Positions 14,806 to 14,851 of a stretch of DNA of 14,851 bases are shown piece after piece. The position numbers and the translations under genes are program-made. Within the stretch, counting starts at the first letter, position 1; each line of letters opens with the position of its first letter. The stretch lies in contig CAMYPV010000028.1 of NCBI GenBank assembly GCA_947293975.1, positions 1 through 14,851 on the forward strand, written 5' to 3'. The DNA is from an uncultured Ezakiella sp. (lineage in GTDB: Bacteria; Bacillota; Clostridia; Tissierellales; Peptoniphilaceae). Below the pieces are notes generated by a model that searched no databases, was not told the DNA's origin, and worked only from the letters and a program-made list of their open reading frames with translations.

Positions 14806-14851
14806 TAAAATACCCCCTTATTTCCGTGTCCGGATTTAAGGGGGCAGTACA
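14803..14851. repeat. IS150/IS3-type left terminus, copy 2, at the window edge
   Basis: Read on the minus strand this 49-base end starts TGTACTGCCCCC and runs to the orfA ATG. It contains an 8 bp inverted repeat CCCCCTTA / TAAGGGGG (14813-14820 and 14837-14844) around TCCG / CGGA. It belongs to the decayed orfA beside it and is nearly identical to copy 1 at 13549-13596, in the same direction. The last base of the window is the expected outermost base of the element. Confidence 0.75.

Noticed and set aside
13549..14851. An intact transposon bounded by the two terminal repeats
   Set aside because: The repeats point the same way rather than inward, the only transposase is a broken orfA fragment, and no orfB is present.
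1..14851. CRISPR array, tRNA, rRNA, riboswitch or phage-defence operon
   Set aside because: No regularly spaced repeats, no cloverleaf or rRNA signature, no long structured leader, and no recognised defence domain was found by reading both strands.

Overview
The window is AT-rich and tightly packed. Its Shine-Dalgarno sites (AGGAGG/AAGGAG) are strong and mostly 5-7 nt from the start. It has sigma-A-type promoters, simple hairpin-plus-T-run terminators, and two secreted or anchored proteins with copper-amine-oxidase-like 'stalk' domains. The order threonylcarbamoyl-AMP synthase - rpiB - upp - tagO/wecA - wecB is typical of Clostridia-type Bacillota. I infer a low-GC Gram-positive anaerobe of the Clostridia/Tissierellia kind; the sequence does not fix the genus.

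Layout. (1) 1-2160: a single-gene unit for a cytosolic S9 prolyl-oligopeptidase-type peptidase, with a promoter at 91-119 and a terminator at 2133-2160. (2) 2204-10730: an apparent eight-gene operon with one clear promoter and one clear terminator, in which neighbouring genes abut, overlap or are 2 nt apart. It encodes a secreted multi-domain N-acetylglucosaminidase, Sua5/YwlC (t6A tRNA modification), RpiB, uracil phosphoribosyltransferase, a TagO/WecA lipid-linked GlcNAc-1-P transferase, UDP-GlcNAc 2-epimerase, a CorC/HlyC-type CBS membrane protein, and a membrane-anchored stalk-domain protein. (3) 10787-12114: folC with its own promoter. (4) 12182-13537: an unrecognised lipoprotein made of two diverged copies of one ~160-residue module joined by an acidic linker. 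(5) 13538-14851: an accessory patch with a two-TM orphan membrane protein on the minus strand (own strong promoter), two same-direction copies of a ~48 bp IS150/IS3-type terminus, a decayed and truncated orfA, and a fragment of unknown origin carrying a 37 bp imperfect palindrome. The window stops exactly at the outer end of the second IS terminus.

How the genes fit together. TagO/WecA makes undecaprenyl-PP-GlcNAc, and WecB supplies UDP-ManNAc, the usual second sugar of a teichoic-acid linkage unit. Co-transcription with a wall hydrolase and a second surface protein ties the operon to envelope building. Sua5, RpiB and Upp are housekeeping functions in the same transcript. The strongest candidates for undescribed biology are the duplicated-module lipoprotein and the orphan two-TM protein beside IS debris. 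I see no CRISPR array, tRNA, rRNA, riboswitch or recognisable defence system.
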